This document shows positions 6,817 through 9,078 of a stretch of DNA of 9,078 bases, in pieces. Both the position numbers and the translations under genes were made by a program. The DNA is taken from the NCBI GenBank assembly GCA_024641205.1, contig JAHEDM010000076.1:1-9078 (forward strand), read 5' to 3'. The notes beneath the pieces were generated by a model. It had not been told where the DNA came from and made no database searches. It saw only the letters and a program-made list of their open reading frames with translations. Each line of letters opens with the position of its first letter. Positions within the stretch are counted from its first letter, which is position 1. The stretch is from Actinomycetes bacterium. Its GTDB lineage: Bacteria > Actinomycetota > Acidimicrobiia > Spongiisociales > UBA4744.

Positions 6817-6822
6817 GACGGC

Positions 6823-6999
6823 TCAGCGTTCAAGCCTTTGTAGGAAAGCGATCAATCCCCCTGGACGGTCGAGCATCGACCCGAGGGCGAAGCCGACGAG
6901 CCCCAGGATGGCGGCCCACAGAAGAGCCTCTCCACCCAGCCAGTGCCAGATGACCGCGGCGATTACTCCGATGATGGTCCCGATCGAGCTTCGCTTCAT
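6823..6999 (-). CDS. DUF2273-like small membrane protein of Asp23 locus
   Basis: A 58-residue protein, MKRSSIGTIIGVIAAVIWHW and onward, ending FLQRLER. It has two hydrophobic segments: residues 6-19, and 24-41 with LLWAAILGLVGFALGSML. Size, layout and position match the small DUF2273 membrane proteins that accompany Asp23 and AmaP genes. These are thought to help anchor Asp23-family proteins at the membrane. Its ATG overlaps the stop of the preceding gene (ATGA), and AGGAG lies 5 nt upstream (7005-7009), so translation is probably coupled. It is the last gene of the operon and is convergent with the universal stress gene. Confidence 0.72.
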   Translation of the reverse strand: MKRSSIGTIIGVIAAVIWHWLGGEALLWAAILGLVGFALGSMLDRPGGLIAFLQRLER

Positions 7000-7568
7000 G
7001 TCGTCTCCTGAGGCTCACGGCTGAGGGCAGAAAGTTTCGATGACGAGTCGCCGATGACCAGGACGACATCGACCGGGACTGGATCGATGCCGAGGCTGGA
7101 CCAGAACTCGTTGTTGAGAACCTCTCGTGCCTTCCGGCGGACGTCGGATACTTCAGCGTCATCGGCAAGTTCGACTTGTACCTTGATCCGGCGCCGATGC
7201 GAGATCGGAACGGCGTCTTTCACGCCTTCCACCCGTAACAGTTGTTCGATTGCGCCCCGTCGCTGGGCTGCCGCACCAACCGACGTCGTCCCTTGCGGGC
7301 TCTTGTCGACGATTGTCGGTCGAACCGAAAGCCGGTAGGGCATGAGTTGCGCAGCCAGCAAGATGAGCGCAACCATCCCGAGTCCCGCTCCAAGCAACGC
7401 TGCCGCCCAGCGGGCTACCGGAGGGGAAACCAGCCAACCCGCCAGGTCGGCCAGGAAGTGCCGCCATGAACCATCAATCAGGTCCGTCGACTCGAGCACG
7501 AGCAGCACACCGATGGCCAGCACGAAAACCCAAGCGATCAGAGCCGAAGCTCGCTGGAGTGCTCTCAC
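6996..7568 (-). CDS. AmaP/DUF6286-like membrane protein, second copy
   Basis: A 190-residue protein with a GTG start. Two membrane segments lie at about 9-27 (ALIAWVFVLAIGVLLVLEST) and 52-75 (ARWAAALLGAGLGMVALILL). They flank a short, probably extracytoplasmic loop containing SWRHFLADLAGWL. A cytoplasmic alpha/beta domain (about 95-175) follows with HRRRIKVQVELAD and a repeated beta-strand pattern ending VPVDVVLVIGD. This topology is that of AmaP, the membrane anchor for Asp23. The GTG overlaps the previous stop (GTGA) and AAGGAGAG lies just upstream. It resembles the preceding gene in layout but is diverged in sequence, so it may be an old duplication. The exact family label (AmaP or DUF6286) is from memory. 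Confidence 0.68.
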   Translation of the reverse strand: MRALQRASALIAWVFVLAIGVLLVLESTDLIDGSWRHFLADLAGWLVSPPVARWAAALLGAGLGMVALILLAAQLMPYRLSVRPTIVDKSPQGTTSVGAAAQRRGAIEQLLRVEGVKDAVPISHRRRIKVQVELADDAEVSDVRRKAREVLNNEFWSSLGIDPVPVDVVLVIGDSSSKLSALSREPQETT

Positions 7569-8098
7569 CGTGCTCTCCTTGCTTCTTTTCTGCTGGTGGC
7601 CACTGAGTAGGCGACTTCGGTCAACCCCAGCGACCTCAGTCTTTTGTCGATAGCCTCGCTGGCCTCATCTGCAATCTTGTAGGTGTCGTCTGGGCTCGAC
7701 GGTGTTGTCACCACGATGCGCCGGCGTCGATGCCGGACCTCGATCTGGGAATCGACCGTGCTGGTGACCGTCTTCTTCAGCGTCCGGGCGAGCGAGTCGA
7801 GATCGATCGTTGTCGCTCCGGCCGCAGTTGCTTCGAGGCGAAGCAATCGTCTCCCCGTCGGCTGGATGACAACCGGGATGCACAGGATCGCAAAGATCAC
7901 GAGGCCTAACCCGGCGAGGATGGCAGCCCCCTCTTCCGGAGTTCTGGTCGCCCAGGATGAGAAGTCCGAAACCGCCCCATCGAGCCAGCGGATAGGTCGA
8001 CCGATTCCAAAGGCGATCAGGGCGACGGCCGCGATCCCCACGGTGAGAGTGGTGAGGAAGCCGAGCACACGGAGCAGAATCGTTCGTCCCACAGTCAC
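7565..8098 (-). CDS. AmaP/DUF6286-like membrane protein, first copy
   Basis: A 177-residue protein with a GTG start one base after the Asp23 stop (TAG at 8100-8102), so probably translated by reinitiation. Hydrophobic segments at about 8-30 (LLRVLGFLTTLTVGIAAVAL) and 58-80 (AAILAGLGLVIFAILCIPVV) flank a loop with RWLDGAVSDFSSW. The soluble part (about 92-177) contains LARTLKKTVTSTVD, then HRRRRIVVTTPS and a Lys/Arg-rich tail, RKEARRAR. The HRRR-x-strand signature is shared with the next protein. The likely role is membrane anchoring or partnering of the Asp23 protein in envelope homeostasis, inferred from context and topology rather than firm homology. Confidence 0.68.
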   Translation of the reverse strand: MTVGRTILLRVLGFLTTLTVGIAAVALIAFGIGRPIRWLDGAVSDFSSWATRTPEEGAAILAGLGLVIFAILCIPVVIQPTGRRLLRLEATAAGATTIDLDSLARTLKKTVTSTVDSQIEVRHRRRRIVVTTPSSPDDTYKIADEASEAIDKRLRSLGLTEVAYSVATSRKEARRAR

Positions 8099-8099
8099 C

Positions 8100-8522
8100 C
8101 TATTCGACCCGAGAAACGACCGGTATCTGCTCTTGGTCGGTTGGGACGAAGAGATCGACGACCTCGATGTTTACCTCTTTCACGAGAAGGCCGGTGCCGC
8201 TTTCTACCCGCTTGATGACGTTGTCTCTCAATTGCTGAGCCAGTTCTGGGATCGAGAATCCGAAATCAACCACGATCGAGAGGTCGATGGCCGCCTCTCG
8301 CTTGCCTACTTCGACGTGCACGCCCTGGGTGAGTGTTTCCCCGGCTCGCACCCGTCCCAGAAGGCGGCCGAAGGTCTTTCCCATTTCGTGTACTCCGGCA
8401 ACCTCCCGAGCTGCCATCCCCGCCATCTTGGCTACTACGACGTCGGCAACCGACGTAATCCCGCGTTCGGCGGCCAGAATGTACCCTTCGTTGCTACCCG
8501 TCGACGCTGTGAAATCTTCCAT
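8100..8522 (-). CDS. Asp23/Gls24-family envelope stress protein
   Basis: A 140-residue cytoplasmic protein. ITSVADVVVAKMAGMAAREV and the following AGVHEMG match the Asp23/Gls24 opening (a strand, then a helix AGxAAxEVxGV). VEVGKREAAIDLSIVVDFGF and NVIKRVESGTGLLVKEVNIE complete the domain. In Firmicutes, Asp23 polymerises under the membrane, held by AmaP, and is linked to alkaline shock and cell-envelope stress. In actinobacteria its job is less defined. The start is supported by AAGGAGGG close upstream (about 8527-8534). It is the first gene of a four-gene operon reading leftwards. Its own promoter was not convincingly found in the 262-bp upstream region. Confidence 0.9.
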   Translation of the reverse strand: MEDFTASTGSNEGYILAAERGITSVADVVVAKMAGMAAREVAGVHEMGKTFGRLLGRVRAGETLTQGVHVEVGKREAAIDLSIVVDFGFSIPELAQQLRDNVIKRVESGTGLLVKEVNIEVVDLFVPTDQEQIPVVSRVE

Positions 8523-8784
8523 GTTGCCCTCCTTGTCCCTGGTGTTGCATGCAAGCGAACACTACTGCTCCCGAGGAGGGCGGGTCTGGGGTTGATCCTT
8601 CCGGGACTCCTCCCGACCGTATGCTTCTGCCGTTCTCCGGTAGGTCCGGGAGGAAAGGAAGGGCCGCTCTGATGATCGTCTTGGTTCCGACGGGAAACCG
8701 GCCGCCGCAGGCTAGGAAGGCGGAGGTCTGCGCAGCTTGATCATTGGGTAGGGCGAGTGACAACTCCTACACTCCTCCGTGGTG
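8523..8784. other. Intergenic region between Asp23 operon and tRNA
   Basis: No gene was seen in these 262 bp. They must hold the minus-strand promoter of the Asp23 operon. Visible structure is a perfect palindrome, TTGCATGCAA (8545-8554), 22 bp before the asp23 start, and an imperfect hairpin (8609-8653). A weak plus-strand promoter for the tRNA is possible: TTGGGT (8744-8749) and TACACT (8768-8773), 18 bp apart. Confidence 0.5.
8609..8653. repeat. Imperfect hairpin in the Asp23 operon upstream region
   Basis: CCTCCCGACC (8609-8618) pairs with GGTCCGGGAGG (8643-8653) with one bulged base, giving a 10-bp stem around a 24-nt loop. It is about 90-130 bp upstream of asp23. No U-tract follows on either strand, so it is not a standard terminator; it could be a leader structure or operator. 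Confidence 0.3.
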
Positions 8785-8861
8785 GGGCCCGTAGCTCAGT
8801 CGGTCAGAGCAGCGGACTCATAATCCGTAGGTCGCAGGTTCGAGTCCTGCCGGGCCCACCA
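8785..8861 (+). tRNA. tRNA with anticodon CAT (elongator Met, or Ile2)
   Basis: A full 77-nt cloverleaf with encoded CCA. The acceptor stem is GGGCCCG/CGGGCCC, fully paired, so it is not the initiator, which has an unpaired first position. The D stem is GCTC/GAGC. The anticodon stem is GCGGA/TCCGT (first pair G-U) around loop CTCATAA with anticodon CAT. The T stem is GCAGG/CCTGC around TTCGAGT; the discriminator is A. Elongator methionine is the first choice. Isoleucine with lysidine-modified CAU also has A73 and cannot be excluded by eye. Confidence 0.95.
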
Positions 8862-8994
8862 GAGAAGGTCCAGCTTTCATTGGAGTTCTGCGTTCCGTTG
8901 CGCTGATTGAGGGTTCTCGAGTCCTCCAGGAGTCCGCACAAAGTCCGCATGCTGGACGATTTCGCCGTCACCTCGGCCTCAACAAATGAGGCGC
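8862..8994. other. tRNA-flanking stretch, possible attachment/recombination region
   Basis: A 133-bp non-coding stretch between the tRNA and the right-edge HTH gene. It contains a T-arm-like partial copy (GGTTCTCGAGTCCT, 8912-8925; compare GGTTCGAGTCCT in the tRNA) and three phased AGTCC repeats. No integrase gene is in the window. Confidence 0.35.
8920..8946 (+). repeat. Three AGTCC repeats at 11-bp spacing
   Basis: AGTCC occurs at 8920, 8931 and 8942, each start exactly 11 bp after the last; the second and third extend to AGTCCGCA. One-helical-turn spacing puts the copies on one DNA face, as in arm-type or excisionase sites beside integrated elements. Function is inferred from position only. 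Confidence 0.45.
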
Positions 8995-9078
8995 TCAACC
9001 TAGGGTTATCCGTGTCTCATCCGACCGCAGCCATTCGATGATCTCATCTCGCAGGAACCGGTACTGGCGGGTGCCGGG
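8995..9078 (-). CDS. C-terminal end of a probable excisionase-like HTH DNA-binding protein
   Basis: Only the last 27 residues are inside the window, in the minus-strand frame reading PGTRQYRFLRDEIIEWLRSD and ending at TGA (8995-8997). The pattern (P..R..YRF.RDEI..WL) is that of the end of small winged-helix excisionase/MerR-like (HTH_17) proteins, where RF.R.E(I/V)..WL closes the DNA-binding domain. Of the minus-strand frames it is the one with a protein-like composition; the others hit stops or are basic and low in hydrophobics. Location beside a tRNA with phased repeats fits an integrated element's Xis, but a plain regulator is also possible. The protein start and any integrase lie outside the window. 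Confidence 0.45.
   Translation of the reverse strand, partial: PGTRQYRFLRDEIIEWLRSDETRITLG

Noticed and set aside
7683..8672. 329-residue plus-strand frame across the Asp23 operon
   Set aside because: It crosses several minus-strand genes with good ribosome-binding sites and domain matches; its translation has no recognisable fold.
8785..8861. Reading the tRNA as initiator tRNA-fMet
   Set aside because: The first acceptor pair is G-C; initiator tRNAs have an unpaired position 1-72.
8804..8998. 64-residue minus-strand frame ending GRTRTCDLRIMSPLL
   Set aside because: This ending is the well-known spurious product of translating a tRNA gene antisense; it covers the CAT tRNA.
1..9078. CRISPR array, insertion sequence or rRNA
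   Set aside because: No regularly spaced long repeats, transposase motifs or rRNA-like conserved sequence was seen on either strand.

Overview
The window is high-GC DNA with leaderless-looking, SD-rich operons. It most resembles a chromosome segment of an actinomycete-type bacterium (Actinomycetota, possibly an Acidimicrobiia-like lineage). The grounds are a ChoD-like GMC oxidoreductase, a short PPDK-like protein with an actinobacterial-looking C-terminal region, a DUF4190 membrane protein, tandem-domain UspA, and an Asp23/AmaP-type locus. The lineage is inferred from gene content; no phylogeny was possible.

Region 1 (1-3807) is a small carbon-metabolism island. On the minus strand, a D-malate/tartrate/isopropylmalate-type decarboxylating dehydrogenase (1385-294) is tightly followed by an archaeal-type (type II) glyceraldehyde-3-phosphate dehydrogenase that runs off the left edge. 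Divergent on the plus strand is a 713-residue pyruvate phosphate dikinase-like protein (1666-3807). It keeps the nucleotide-binding and phosphohistidine domains, lacks the PEP/pyruvate TIM barrel, and carries a winged-helix-like segment plus a helical C-terminal domain instead. The 280-bp divergent intergenic region holds two identical perfect palindromes, ATAATCGATTAT. One lies upstream of the dehydrogenase and the other sits on the predicted start of transcription of the PPDK-like gene. They suggest one regulator controlling both arms at the pyruvate/PEP/triose-phosphate node.

Region 2 (3820-6816) holds a small DUF4190 membrane protein (minus), a GMC/cholesterol-oxidase-like flavoprotein with an embedded four-cysteine cluster (plus), and a tandem-domain universal stress protein (plus).

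Region 3 (6823-8522, minus) is a compact envelope-stress operon read right to left. It runs from an Asp23/Gls24 protein through two successive membrane proteins with AmaP/DUF6286-like layout to a 58-residue DUF2273-like small membrane protein. The reading frames abut or overlap by 4 bp.

Region 4 (8523-9078) has a 262-bp intergenic region and a complete tRNA with anticodon CAT and encoded CCA. A short stretch follows with three AGTCC repeats at exact 11-bp spacing, and then the C-terminal end of a probable excisionase-like HTH protein entering from the right edge. This looks like the border of an element integrated beside a tRNA, but the element itself lies outside the window.
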